Assembly: GCF_934202705.1 (NCBI RefSeq)
Contig: NZ_CAKPYE010000007.1
Span: 38,500 to 102,499 of the forward strand
Length of the DNA: 64,000 nucleotides
Reading direction: 5' to 3'
Source of the DNA: an uncultured Limosilactobacillus sp.
Lineage (GTDB): Bacteria > Bacillota > Bacilli > Lactobacillales > Lactobacillaceae
Below, piece by piece: positions 47,107-56,050 of this stretch. Made by a program: the position numbers and the translations under genes. How positions within the stretch are numbered: the first letter of the stretch is position 1; the number at the start of each line of letters is the position of its first letter. A model generated the notes under the pieces. It did not search any database. It had not been told where the DNA came from and worked only from the letters and a program-made list of their open reading frames with translations.

Positions 47107-47802
47107 TTAAAATAATTTACCGACACCATAGTGAATGGTAATCGTAATGAGACCAATCACAATATTGCGAATCACTGCAATCTTAACCAAACCGTTTCCT
47201 AACTTTGAACTAATAAATCCAGTCAAAGCACTGGTTAAGGCGACCGCAAGAATCGTCATTACCCACTTACCATTACCGGGTACAAACGTCATGGCCATCA
47301 ATGGTAAGAGACCACCAGCTGCTGCAGCAAATAGTGAAGCAAAGGCTGCATCCCAAGGATTTAAATAGTGTCCCAATTCAATATCATACTTTACTCGCAC
47401 TACCGTTTCTAATGGTTTCTTGGCTAACAAATCGCGAGCAATCGCTTGCGAAGTGGCTATTGATACACCTTTGTCTGTGTAATGCTTAGTTACTGCATCA
47501 AGTTCATCTTGATAAGCCGTCTTTAATAATTTACTTTCCCGATCAACTGCGGAAGTTTCCGTATCTTTTTGAGTACTAACTGATGCATATTCTCCACACG
47601 CCATTGAAAACGCGCAAGCTAAGAGATCAGAAAGTCCTGCAATAAAGATTGTGAATTTATCCGTTGTGGCCGCCGCTACCGAAACCAAGACACCAACAAC
47701 CGTTAAAATCCCATCATTCGAGCCAAGCACCCCTGCTCGCAGGGTATTAAGTTTCTCTTGCATGGTTTGTTTGGGTTTATTCGTACGTTTACTTTCCATC
47801 AT
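47107..47802 (-). CDS. VIT1/CCC1-family iron/manganese transporter (copy 1)
   Basis: A 231-residue protein of the nodulin-21/Ccc1/VIT family, which in eukaryotes moves Fe2+ or Mn2+ into vacuoles. VLGSNDGILTVVGV in TM1 and the CGEYASVSTQKDTE stretch in TM2 are family marks. A cytosolic helical insert (about 85-140) holds acidic residues that bind metal in VIT1. Three membrane segments follow. In bacteria the direction should be efflux. It is 14 bases downstream of a second copy. Confidence 0.9.
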   Translation of the reverse strand: MMESKRTNKPKQTMQEKLNTLRAGVLGSNDGILTVVGVLVSVAAATTDKFTIFIAGLSDLLACAFSMACGEYASVSTQKDTETSAVDRESKLLKTAYQDELDAVTKHYTDKGVSIATSQAIARDLLAKKPLETVVRVKYDIELGHYLNPWDAAFASLFAAAAGGLLPLMAMTFVPGNGKWVMTILAVALTSALTGFISSKLGNGLVKIAVIRNIVIGLITITIHYGVGKLF

Positions 47803-47816
47803 TTATATTCCCCCGA

Positions 47817-48500
47817 CTAGCGTTTCAATAACATTCCGATGAGAAATGTGACTCCCATCGTCAGTAATCCAGAAATGGTATTTCTAACTACAGATTTCAG
47901 TCGACTAGGGTTATTACCCAAAACCGCTGCCAAGTATCCAGTAATAATTAGAGCAATGGTGACCGCCCCAACAGTGGCCGGAATTCGTAACTCTGGTGGA
48001 AATAAAGTAACCGCTAGCATTGGTAAAATTGAACCTAACGGGAAAGAAATAAAGGACGAAATTGCGGCCGCATAGGGACTCGTAAATTCACGCGGATTAA
48101 ACCCATAACGTTCTTGGACACCAGTCACTAAGGCATCCTTATCCATTAATTCTTGAGTCGCTTGCTCAGCTAACTTTGGATCGATGTCCTGGTCTAAATA
48201 TTTTTGTTTAACATAGTGAAATTCGCCTGCCGGATTAAGGTTTAAACGTTCCTTTTCTTCAGCAATTGCTTTTCGCTGTGAATCTTTTTCACTGCTTACT
48301 GAGACATACTCCCCCATACACATTGAAATGGTTCCGGCTAAACTTCCCGAAAGTCCAGAAATCAAAATGGAATAACTATTATTAGTTGCTGCTGCGACTC
48401 CGATAACAATTGCCGCAACAGAAATAATTCCATCGTTGGCACCCATCACCGTCGCCCGGATGACATTAATTTTCTGTGATAATGACATTTTCTTTGCCAT
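47817..48500 (-). CDS. VIT1/CCC1-family iron/manganese transporter (copy 2)
   Basis: A 227-residue paralogue of the next gene, first in the operon. VMGANDGIISVAAIVIGV and MGEYVSVSSEKDSQ are present, with a charged cytosolic insert. The two proteins share fold and length but differ in many residues, so the duplication is not recent; heterodimers are possible because VIT proteins are dimers. GGGAG precedes the ATG. Confidence 0.9.
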   Translation of the reverse strand: MAKKMSLSQKINVIRATVMGANDGIISVAAIVIGVAAATNNSYSILISGLSGSLAGTISMCMGEYVSVSSEKDSQRKAIAEEKERLNLNPAGEFHYVKQKYLDQDIDPKLAEQATQELMDKDALVTGVQERYGFNPREFTSPYAAAISSFISFPLGSILPMLAVTLFPPELRIPATVGAVTIALIITGYLAAVLGNNPSRLKSVVRNTISGLLTMGVTFLIGMLLKR

Positions 48501-48617
48501 TTTGCTAACTCCCTTGAACTATTTTAGAACCATTATAAACTAACTGATTAATAAAAGAAAGCATTTTGCAGTAATTAGTTATATATATTAGAACCGTTTT
48601 AAATTAATTATACATAT

Positions 48618-48647
48618 AAAAAACGTTGTCCGTTTTGGTGACAACGT
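48618..48647 (-). terminator. Intrinsic terminator of the universal stress protein gene
   Basis: On the minus strand ACGTTGTC pairs perfectly with GACAACGT around nine bases and runs into TTTTTT. Confidence 0.83.
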
Positions 48648-48679
48648 CCTTTCTTATTATTTAATAACTAATTACTGAT

Positions 48680-49147
48680 TTATTTTTCGGATTCCGTGCG
48701 AATGACGAAAACAGAAGTACCAGAATGTTTAACCATGTATGAAGCCTGTGAGCCAACTGTATGACGATTGCCTGGTTTGCCAATCGAACCAACTACTAAT
48801 AGATCTGGATGGAATTCTGGGATAACATGATTGCAAATCCGTTCAGCAGGACGATCTCCTTCATCAATAATGGCTGTAATCTTCTTCGGGTCCACACCAT
48901 AATCAATGGCCGCTTCAACATATTCATTAATCCGTTTCTTAAGTTCTTCACGGCTAGAGTGAACATAGTCTCGATCCAAAGCTTGGTAAACGTTCACTTC
49001 ATTAGTTTCATAGACAGAGACGATCCCAATTTCAGAACCATCACGTTTGGCCTTGTCGACCGCATATGAAAATGCTGCACGCGCATCTGGTGCATCGTCA
49101 ACGCCAACCAAAATCTTGTTAAATTTTTTCGGTTCAATCTTAAACAT
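48680..49147 (-). CDS. Universal stress protein, UspA family
   Basis: A 155-residue single-domain Usp. The nucleotide-binding motif G-2X-G-9X-G(S) is present (GSIGKPGNRHTVGS near 120-133), so it is of the ATP-binding kind. It begins with FNKILVGVDDAPDARAAF. Such proteins help cells under starvation, acid or oxidative stress by unknown means. Monocistronic, with own terminator, and divergent from the multicopper oxidase. Confidence 0.92.
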   Translation of the reverse strand: MFKIEPKKFNKILVGVDDAPDARAAFSYAVDKAKRDGSEIGIVSVYETNEVNVYQALDRDYVHSSREELKKRINEYVEAAIDYGVDPKKITAIIDEGDRPAERICNHVIPEFHPDLLVVGSIGKPGNRHTVGSQASYMVKHSGTSVFVIRTESEK

Positions 49148-49357
49148 TAATGTTTTCCCCTCTCTTCACAAATCAGTCACTTTTTTATCATGAACTGATT
49201 TCAACAAGTTTCCATTAACCATACTACTACTTATTTTTGTTTTGTAAATGATATTTTTTAGCGTCGCCTAAACCTTTTTTAAAAACAGCAAAATCTTCCT
49301 TAAAGTTTTGCAACAAAGGAGTATGATAGACCTGTAACTAATTAAGGAGGCTTCAGC

Positions 49358-50893
49358 ATGGCTAATCAGATTATTAATCATTACTTTTACGATGAACCAG
49401 CCTATGACTATCATGATGGTGGTTATATTCCACTCGAGGAACCAACTACCTCACAACAACCATTAAACGTGCCGGAAATTCTTCAGCCAGATCAAGAAAC
49501 GGCCACTGATATGTACTACACCATTGTTGCACAAACAGGTGAAGTTCAGCTTTTGCCAGGAGCAAAGACCAAAACTTGGGGATACAATGCTCCCTTACTG
49601 GGCAAAACCGTTATTTTTAAAAAGGGTAAAACAATCCACATGCATCTCGTTAATCATTTGCCAGAAGTGACGACTTTTCACTGGCACGGATTAGCTATCC
49701 CCGGCCCCATTGAAGACGGCGGTTGTCATGCACCTGTCTATCCTGGAGAAAGTCGCGACATTACATTTAAAATTAATCAACCAGCAGCGATGGTTTGGTT
49801 GCACGCCCACCCTTGTCCATCCACTGCTGAACAGGTTTGGCATGGCCTAGCTGCAGCAGCGATCGTCCAGGACGATCATGAAGCCAGCTTACCGTTACCG
49901 CGGAATTATGGTGTCGATGATCTTCCAGTCATTCTCCAAGACCGCCACTTTCACGATCATAACCAATGGGACTATCGGGCTGATTATGATCCAGACGGTG
50001 TGATGGGTCCAACTCCAATGATTAACGGGACTATTAATCCTTTCTTTGACGTCACTACCCAAAAGGTTCGTTTGCGATTTTTGGATGGTGCCAACCGACG
50101 CGAATGGCGCCTGCATTTCTCCGACAATTTACCATTCACTCAAATTGCCGGCGACTTAAGCCTTCTTCCCCACCCAGTAAAAATGACTAAATTAATGATT
50201 ACAGCCGCAGAACGGCAAGAAATTGTAGTCGACTTTGGTCAATATCAACCTGGTGATGAGGTCATTTTGTATAGCGATGATACACCATTGATTCACTTCC
50301 GAATTCATCAGTTTACCCCTGACAATACCAACATTCCTGAGCAGTTGTTTACCACGCCAGACCCAGCTGTTGATCAAGACTTAGGAATCCACTATGTCAC
50401 ACTAGATGGTTGCGATGAGTCCGTTGCGATGAATGGTAAGAAATTTAAGATGGATCGAATTGATTATGAAATGCCAATGAAGAAAGTCCAAATCTGGGAT
50501 ATTGAAAATACAAATGATCGTCCTGGAATGATTCATCCATACCACATGCATGGTTGTGCGTTTACCGTTATTTCACGAAACGGACAGGCACCATTGCCAA
50601 ATGAAACTGGTTTGAAAGACACCGTAGTAGTCAACCCGCAAGAACACGTACGCATTAAAGTTTGGTTTAACGTTCCTGGAGTCTTTATGTATCATTGCCA
50701 TATCATCGAACACGAGGATGGCGGCATGATGGCCCAAATCAAAGTTATTGATCCCGCAGATCCAGATAAAAAATATCATTTAATGAACCACATGACCCTG
50801 ATGAAAGCATTTGCTAAAGAACGCGGGGTTTCGATGGATCAACTGTGGCTTGGTGGCATGGATTCATATCAAAAGATGGGCGAAACAATGTAA
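49358..50893 (+). CDS. Multicopper oxidase (CotA/laccase-like)
   Basis: A 511-residue three-cupredoxin oxidase. Copper ligands are seen in all four motifs: FHWHGLAIPGP near residue 107, WLHAHPCPS near 147, HPYHMHG near 392, and YHCHIIEHEDGGMM near 445 (Cys-His bridge of the T1 site with axial Met). There is no signal peptide, so it is cytosolic like lactobacillus laccases or SufI-like without Tat signal. Possible roles are Mn2+, Cu+ or phenolic-compound and amine oxidation. AAGGAGG precedes the ATG. Confidence 0.92.
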   Translation: MANQIINHYFYDEPAYDYHDGGYIPLEEPTTSQQPLNVPEILQPDQETATDMYYTIVAQTGEVQLLPGAKTKTWGYNAPLLGKTVIFKKGKTIHMHLVNHLPEVTTFHWHGLAIPGPIEDGGCHAPVYPGESRDITFKINQPAAMVWLHAHPCPSTAEQVWHGLAAAAIVQDDHEASLPLPRNYGVDDLPVILQDRHFHDHNQWDYRADYDPDGVMGPTPMINGTINPFFDVTTQKVRLRFLDGANRREWRLHFSDNLPFTQIAGDLSLLPHPVKMTKLMITAAERQEIVVDFGQYQPGDEVILYSDDTPLIHFRIHQFTPDNTNIPEQLFTTPDPAVDQDLGIHYVTLDGCDESVAMNGKKFKMDRIDYEMPMKKVQIWDIENTNDRPGMIHPYHMHGCAFTVISRNGQAPLPNETGLKDTVVVNPQEHVRIKVWFNVPGVFMYHCHIIEHEDGGMMAQIKVIDPADPDKKYHLMNHMTLMKAFAKERGVSMDQLWLGGMDSYQKMGETM

Positions 50894-50933
50894 AATTAGC
50901 TCATTTCAAGACCAAATCCTAATAACACAGACT

Positions 50934-50985
50934 AAAAGAGCGCTCCAGTGCTCGGCAGCAGCCGAACGGTGAAGCGCTCTTTTTT
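50934..50985. terminator. Bidirectional terminator after the multicopper oxidase
   Basis: AAAAGAGCGCT pairs with AGCGCTCTTTT, with inner pairing (CTCGGC/GCCGAA-type) in the loop, and TTTTTT follows on the plus strand. Confidence 0.85.
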
Positions 50986-51026
50986 ACTCAAATTCAGAAT
51001 CAATCATATTAACAATGCTGTTCGTG

Positions 51027-52250
51027 TTAATTAAATTCTAAGCGAAAACCAAAATGTTGATCTTCCCCAATTAATCGGTCAGCGTGACGCTTCATTACCT
51101 GACGCCGTGGACCAAACATCATCCAAATGGTAGTTCCAATAAACAGAATCATTTCAACCGCCAATGTTACCCAATCCATCGTTCCAGCAGCTCCAGTCAT
51201 AACCGATGTTCCAGAAACCGTAAAACTAGTCCAGTCCAGTAAAAAGTGCATTAACATGGTAATCCAGAGTTGTCCAGTATACAAATAGACAACGGCAAAA
51301 AACATCCCCATCGAAAATGCACTCAGCACTTGAACCGTGGTCATTGAAAAACTCTGGCCCATTAAATTAAAATAGTGCATTAATCCAAACAATGCGGAAC
51401 TTATAACCACCGCAATGGGAATTCGATTTTTAAACTGGCGAAATGCGTACAACAAGCATCCCAAGAAGCCAAATCGACAAAGCGTTTCCTCCGCCACACC
51501 GGCTTCAAAGGCTTGCATCGTTAACGTCCCAGTCGGCCGCTTCCACGCGAAATCATATGCTGTTAAGATATTTTGCCAGCGGTTACCGGTTCCATAAGCA
51601 TTCCAGTAAGTAAACCAAAGATCAACTAGAATGAGGATTAGGAGAACCCACCAGCTAAACCCCCAACCAAATTGGGGCTTAATGCCTGGCCATGATAATT
51701 TCCAGGCCCGCATGACAGTCGTCACCATGACAAAGTAGGCAATTGCTCCCACTGCACCAGTCGTAATTAAAACCGCAAAAGCGTGGGGACCGGCAAATTT
51801 AAGTGGAAACGCGATTTCCATTGCCAATACAGTATTCATCCACCAAAAAAGGTAGATAATTCGACCAACTGTCCACTGAAGCTGACCACCAATCTCACTG
51901 GCAAACGGCGCAAACATTACCACATAATAAATCATACCTAAGGCAACAATCCCCCGTGCTGGTAATTGGAGACGGACAATCAAAATCCGGGTAACCATTC
52001 CCCAAATTATCGTTAAGATGAGTGGTTGACAAATTGCCTGTAACCAGCGATTAATCAATAATAGCCACTTGGGTTGATGATCTAAAATGGCACTGACCAT
52101 CGCCAGTAACATTATTAAGGCCACCGGAATAATGACAACCACCAGCTTAATTCCATGATAGGCTTCCCAAGCCCCAATCAAAAGTAATAGGAATAAAATT
52201 ACTGCTGACTGGGCTAAATACCAAATGTGGAGGTAATCTCTTCCTGACAT
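51027..52250 (-). CDS. CPBP-family intramembrane metalloprotease (CAAX/Abi type)
   Basis: A 407-residue protein with about ten membrane segments. The three catalytic motifs are complete: EETLCR (EExxxR, near 253), FGLMH (FxxxH) and HFLLD (HxxxD). In lactic bacteria such proteins process peptides or give bacteriocin self-immunity, but no bacteriocin gene is adjacent. It is longer than most CPBPs because of six extra N-terminal membrane segments. Function unknown. Confidence 0.87.
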   Translation of the reverse strand: MSGRDYLHIWYLAQSAVILFLLLLIGAWEAYHGIKLVVVIIPVALIMLLAMVSAILDHQPKWLLLINRWLQAICQPLILTIIWGMVTRILIVRLQLPARGIVALGMIYYVVMFAPFASEIGGQLQWTVGRIIYLFWWMNTVLAMEIAFPLKFAGPHAFAVLITTGAVGAIAYFVMVTTVMRAWKLSWPGIKPQFGWGFSWWVLLILILVDLWFTYWNAYGTGNRWQNILTAYDFAWKRPTGTLTMQAFEAGVAEETLCRFGFLGCLLYAFRQFKNRIPIAVVISSALFGLMHYFNLMGQSFSMTTVQVLSAFSMGMFFAVVYLYTGQLWITMLMHFLLDWTSFTVSGTSVMTGAAGTMDWVTLAVEMILFIGTTIWMMFGPRRQVMKRHADRLIGEDQHFGFRLEFN

Positions 52251-52335
52251 TTTAGTTCCTCCATTTCAAAAAAATAATTGCTACTTCGATAATAACAAAC
52301 TACGAAACTAATCAAAAGGTTAATTTGGGATTGGC

Positions 52336-52380
52336 ATAAAAATAGCACACGAGAATCACTTGATTTCTCGTGCGCTTTTA
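52336..52380 (-). terminator. Intrinsic terminator of the RNase J gene
   Basis: On the minus strand AGCGCACGAGAA pairs with TTCTCGTGTGCT (one G-T) around nine bases, followed by ATTTTT, directly after the stop codon. Confidence 0.85.
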
Positions 52381-52382
52381 GT

Positions 52383-54215
52383 TTATTCCGTTACCGGAGT
52401 CTTGGATTGATGCTCTTTTGCTTCATGATTCTGCTTTTCACGTGATGAGTGGTGTCCTCGGTAATTACGATGATGACCGCTACCACGATGCTCACGACGA
52501 CTTCCAACTTCTTTACGCTTCTCATCATTCAAAATTGTGACCATTGGTATGATAACTGGTCGCCGTCCGGTCCGTTGATAAAGCAATTTCTGCAGCCGGC
52601 TTACAATCGTTCGATTAATTACCCGCCGATCTGCATGAGCGTGGTTCTTAAAGGTATTAAGAATTGCCCAGAAAACTTCATGATTAGCCGCCTTAATTAG
52701 TTCTTGGGATTCGTGCATATAAACAAAGCCCCGTGAAACAATATCGGGTCCTGCGACAATCTGCTTGTCCTTCATATCAATGACCGCAATTGCTGTAACA
52801 ACTCCTTCCTCAGAAAGCATCCGCCGTTCACGAATTTCCGGATTACCAACTGAGTCATTAACATCACGACCGTCAATGTAGACGTCACCCATGCTGTCAA
52901 TATGATCCGCAATTCGACACGTATCTTTCGTTAAGGCTAAAACATCACCATTTTGTAAAATAAAACAATGATCCTTTGGTACACCAGTCAATTGCGCTAA
53001 TTTCGTATGGATTTTTTGCATCCGAAACTCACCATGAACTGGAGCGAAGAATTTTGGCTTCATCAAGCGCAGCATCAATTCTTCATCAATTTGGCCCCCG
53101 TGACCAGAAGTGTGGATGTTGTTAACGTAGCCATGGATGACTTCGGCACCGTCCTCCTCGAGCTTATTAATCAGTGCATTCACACTAATCGTGTTCCCAG
53201 GGATTGGATTACTGGAGAATACTACCGTGTCTCCTGGCTGGATACTAATTTGCCGGTGGTTACCATTGGCAATCCGACTGAGTGCTGCCATTGGCTCCCC
53301 CTGCGAACCAGTACACATAATCATAACTTCTTCTGGTGGATAGGAATTAATTTCATTCGGATCAATTAATGACTTTTCTGGAATCTTCAAATAACCGAGC
53401 CGTTGACCCGCTTCAATTGCATTTTCCATACTCCGACCAAAGACCGCAATTTTTCGACCCTGCTTTAACGCAGCATCGACTGCTTCCCGTAATCGATAAA
53501 CATTGGAAGCAAATGAGGCAAAAATAATCCGCCCCTTAATCCGTTCAAAAACGCGTCGGATGTGAATATCAACCCACCGTTCAGACTTGGTAAATTGTGG
53601 CCGTTCGGCATTTGTCGAGTCAGAAGTTAAAAGTAACACCCCGTCTTCACCTAACTTCGCCATTTGTTGGAAGTTTGGTGCCGGTAAATTACCAACTGGT
53701 GTTAGATCAAACTTAAAGTCCCCCGTTTGAACAATGGTTCCTTGTGGTGTATGGACTGCTACCCCAAGCGTATCCGGAATGGAGTGGGTCGTCCTAAAGA
53801 AACTTACCCATAGCTTTTTAAAGTGCACCGTATCAAATTCATCCACTTCATGTAATTCAGCATCACGAAGCAGGTGTTTTTCTTCCAATTTGCCCTTAAT
53901 CAGTGACATTGCAAATGGTCCAGCATAGATCGGTGCATTTACCTTCTGCAAAAAGAATGGTAATCCACCAATGTGGTCTTCGTGACCGTGTGTGATGAAG
54001 ATCCCCTTAATCTTCTCTTTATTTTCGATTAAGTAGTCATAATTTTGAATAACATAATCAACACCCAGCAGTTCGTCTTCTGGGAACAATACCCCGCAGT
54101 CAATGATGACAATTTCGTCTTGAAATTGAACACAGTACATATTTTTACCAATTTCACCTAGCCCACCAACTGCGTAAAAAGCAACTTCATTATTTTTGAT
54201 CTTTAACTTTTGCAT
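52383..54215 (-). CDS. rnjA: Ribonuclease J, RnjA-like, with a basic C-terminal tail
   Basis: A 610-residue metallo-beta-lactamase/beta-CASP nuclease with 5'-3' exo- and endonuclease activity in mRNA decay and rRNA maturation. The zinc motif HGHEDH is at residues 76-81. Other catalytic motifs (GDFKFD, SDSTNAERP, SGHGGQ, HGEFRM) are intact, so it is the active J1-like form rather than the weak J2 form. The last 45 residues are rich in Arg, His and Lys (RREHRGSGHHRN), an extension absent in Bacillus RnjA. The ATG at 54215 has GAAGG upstream; a longer frame is not conserved. Confidence 0.92.
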   Translation of the reverse strand: MQKLKIKNNEVAFYAVGGLGEIGKNMYCVQFQDEIVIIDCGVLFPEDELLGVDYVIQNYDYLIENKEKIKGIFITHGHEDHIGGLPFFLQKVNAPIYAGPFAMSLIKGKLEEKHLLRDAELHEVDEFDTVHFKKLWVSFFRTTHSIPDTLGVAVHTPQGTIVQTGDFKFDLTPVGNLPAPNFQQMAKLGEDGVLLLTSDSTNAERPQFTKSERWVDIHIRRVFERIKGRIIFASFASNVYRLREAVDAALKQGRKIAVFGRSMENAIEAGQRLGYLKIPEKSLIDPNEINSYPPEEVMIMCTGSQGEPMAALSRIANGNHRQISIQPGDTVVFSSNPIPGNTISVNALINKLEEDGAEVIHGYVNNIHTSGHGGQIDEELMLRLMKPKFFAPVHGEFRMQKIHTKLAQLTGVPKDHCFILQNGDVLALTKDTCRIADHIDSMGDVYIDGRDVNDSVGNPEIRERRMLSEEGVVTAIAVIDMKDKQIVAGPDIVSRGFVYMHESQELIKAANHEVFWAILNTFKNHAHADRRVINRTIVSRLQKLLYQRTGRRPVIIPMVTILNDEKRKEVGSRREHRGSGHHRNYRGHHSSREKQNHEAKEHQSKTPVTE

Positions 54216-54282
54216 AATACCTTCCCTTTGATATTTAAATTTATAACTTGTATGTATGCCCTTAAAAGGGTATGGCAAAAGA

Positions 54283-54305
54283 GTAGCCCATCAAATGGCT
54301 ACTGA
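54283..54305 (-). other. Hairpin in the leader of the RNase J gene
   Basis: AGTAGCC pairs with GGCTACT around an eight- to nine-base loop, followed on the minus strand by CTTTTG. It lies about 70 bases upstream of the RNase J start. Leader hairpins in RNase genes often serve autoregulation. It could also be the terminator of the upstream MFS gene. Confidence 0.45.
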
Positions 54306-54351
54306 TTTATTTATATGTGAAACAAACTCGTTATATTTTTCCGTTCAGAGT

Positions 54352-54365
54352 AACTAACGTTAGTT
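54352..54365. promoter_or_regulatory. 14-base perfect palindrome between the MFS and RNase J genes
   Basis: AACTAACGTTAGTT is its own complement and sits 36 bases beyond the MFS stop, 137 bases before the RNase J start. It may be a regulator site in the RNase J promoter region; no good -35/-10 was found around it. Confidence 0.4.
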
Positions 54366-54400
54366 TACCACAAGTGTAATTTCTTGAGAAGAACCATCAA

Positions 54401-55567
54401 CTAATGATTCCGAATTGCGTGGTTTAACGGACGGTGATAAATAGCATAAACAATTAGAATCAATGGGACCAGGACAAACATTACGGGATAGTACCAACGA
54501 ATTGGAAAAATTGTATCAATAATTCCACCTAGAATTGGTCCTAACGACATTGCAATATCCATTCCTAAATAAAATGTCGATGAAGCCAGTCCTTGTTCAT
54601 TCAACGGCGCCAAAAGCAGGGCCGTTGATTGCAAAACCGAATAAATAATGCCATAGCCAACTGCCATCCCTGCTGCGGCAAGCGCCATTTGCCAATTACT
54701 TTTCATAATTGCGAGCATCATGAGATAAAAGGCAGTCGCTAGTGTACTAATCATTAACCACCAACCAAAGCTGACTGTATCAAACAAATTTTTTAAGATA
54801 ATTCGGAGGCCCAACAAAATTACCGCATAAATTAAAAAGTATGCGCCAACCGCCACATCAAGTCGCCGTTGGGTAACATAGGTAACAATATCCGCTTGAG
54901 TAGCAAAATACGGTAACGCAAAGAGCGTAATTAAAATGGCCACTGGTAACGCATCCCGCTGAATGATTTTAAAATGCATCTTACTCCGCCGGCTAATATT
55001 GGGGCGCCCTTTTCGCTGAACAAACTGAATCATAATCACCATCATTAATGCCGACAATGCTGATAATAACATCGCATGGCGAAAACCAACCTGTCGGTAA
55101 ATATTAATTGAAATTGCTGGTCCAATCGCCATCGCTAGCGCATTCATGAGTCCATAAAACCCCATTGCTTCACCAACGTGTTCCCGAGGAACCAAGTAAG
55201 CTAACCAGGTAGTCATACAAACTGTATCTAATACGTATCCAGTTCCATTGACTAAACGGAACAATAGTAGCCACTCACTATTGGGCGTGACGACATAACC
55301 AACCACCCCTATTAAAATCAGAATGCCGCCAATCAATGACAAACTGAATTTCGAATAGCGGTCAGTAAGGTTCCCCGCGACCGGTCGTAAAAACATTGCC
55401 GCAATGCTCATAATGCCGACGATGATTCCAGCAAATGTTGCACTGGCCCCTAAATTACGGGCGTAACCATTCATTAACGGTGTTACAAACATGGTACTAA
55501 ACATAAAGAAGAATGATGCTGCCATGACTATGATGACATCTCTGCTATACACAGATGAATTTTTCAT
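54401..55567 (-). CDS. MFS transporter, 12-TM drug/sugar efflux type
   Basis: A 388-residue carrier with 12 hydrophobic segments. Motif A between TM2 and TM3 is seen as AGNLTDRYSKFSLS, and RPVAG precedes it. Such carriers in lactobacilli are annotated as multidrug exporters of the DHA1 group; the substrate is unknown. The ATG at 55567 has GGAG eight bases upstream. Its Shine-Dalgarno lies only 15-20 bases after a strong hairpin that ends the preceding small gene. Confidence 0.87.
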   Translation of the reverse strand: MKNSSVYSRDVIIVMAASFFFMFSTMFVTPLMNGYARNLGASATFAGIIVGIMSIAAMFLRPVAGNLTDRYSKFSLSLIGGILILIGVVGYVVTPNSEWLLLFRLVNGTGYVLDTVCMTTWLAYLVPREHVGEAMGFYGLMNALAMAIGPAISINIYRQVGFRHAMLLSALSALMMVIMIQFVQRKGRPNISRRSKMHFKIIQRDALPVAILITLFALPYFATQADIVTYVTQRRLDVAVGAYFLIYAVILLGLRIILKNLFDTVSFGWWLMISTLATAFYLMMLAIMKSNWQMALAAAGMAVGYGIIYSVLQSTALLLAPLNEQGLASSTFYLGMDIAMSLGPILGGIIDTIFPIRWYYPVMFVLVPLILIVYAIYHRPLNHAIRNH

Positions 55568-55590
55568 TTGCTGCACTCCATTATTAAAAT

Positions 55591-55624
55591 CGGGAGTGTG
55601 TCAAACTTAATCACCACACTCCCG
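55591..55624 (-). terminator. Hairpin between the small unknown gene and the MFS gene
   Basis: CGGGAGTGTG pairs perfectly with CACACTCCCG around 14 bases and is followed on the minus strand by ATTTTAATAA. It lies 14 bases after one stop codon and 24 bases before the next start, so it is a terminator with read-through or an attenuator for the MFS gene. Confidence 0.7.
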
Positions 55625-55637
55625 TACAATTTCAAAA

Positions 55638-56012
55638 CTAATCTTCCACTGGTAATTGATCGTGAATTGCCTGTTCCCAAGCTGACCATGTTTGCTGCGG
55701 TTCGCCATTTAATTGAAATTGAGCCCCCAGCTTGTCAATCAAGAGATCAAACGAATTAGCGACCATTCGTTCACATAGTGGAATTAACTGATCAACTGTT
55801 TGATATCGATTTTCTTCTAACAAGTGATTGACCATTGCTAAGTCACGGTCATCCGCTAAACTAGAAATCACTTCCAAATTATCAACTTTGAATTGTCGAA
55901 CATAATAGTTAATAAAATCTTGCCGTGCTTGCTCTTTAGCCTCATCATCAAGCGTTGCATAATCAACTAATTGCTCACTCACTTTAGTCATTCCCTTCAT
56001 TAAATCTATCAC
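55638..56012 (-). CDS. Hypothetical protein, small acidic and helical
   Basis: I do not recognise this 124-residue protein. It is predicted mainly helical, acidic, without membrane segment or signal. Sequences such as EAKEQARQDFINYYVRQF and MVNHLLEENRYQTVDQLIP suggest a compact helical bundle. The start is uncertain: GTG at 56012, ATG at 56000 or ATG at 55991 are all in frame and none has a strong Shine-Dalgarno. It lies between a MerR gene and an MFS gene in the same orientation, which hints at a regulatory or accessory role. Confidence 0.6.
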   Translation of the reverse strand: MIDLMKGMTKVSEQLVDYATLDDEAKEQARQDFINYYVRQFKVDNLEVISSLADDRDLAMVNHLLEENRYQTVDQLIPLCERMVANSFDLLIDKLGAQFQLNGEPQQTWSAWEQAIHDQLPVED

Positions 56013-56050
56013 TATCTTCAGAATAACACCGTGAGAACGTTTTCGTTAAA

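Noticed and set aside
49148..49357. Lacto-usp RNA upstream of the universal stress gene
   Set aside because: The gap contains only a short AATCAGT/ACTGATT pairing, and the known motif lies in operons of different make-up; nothing supports it here.
51027..52250. Bacteriocin immunity locus because of the CPBP protein
   Set aside because: No precursor peptide, ABC exporter or two-component system lies nearby; the protease stands alone.
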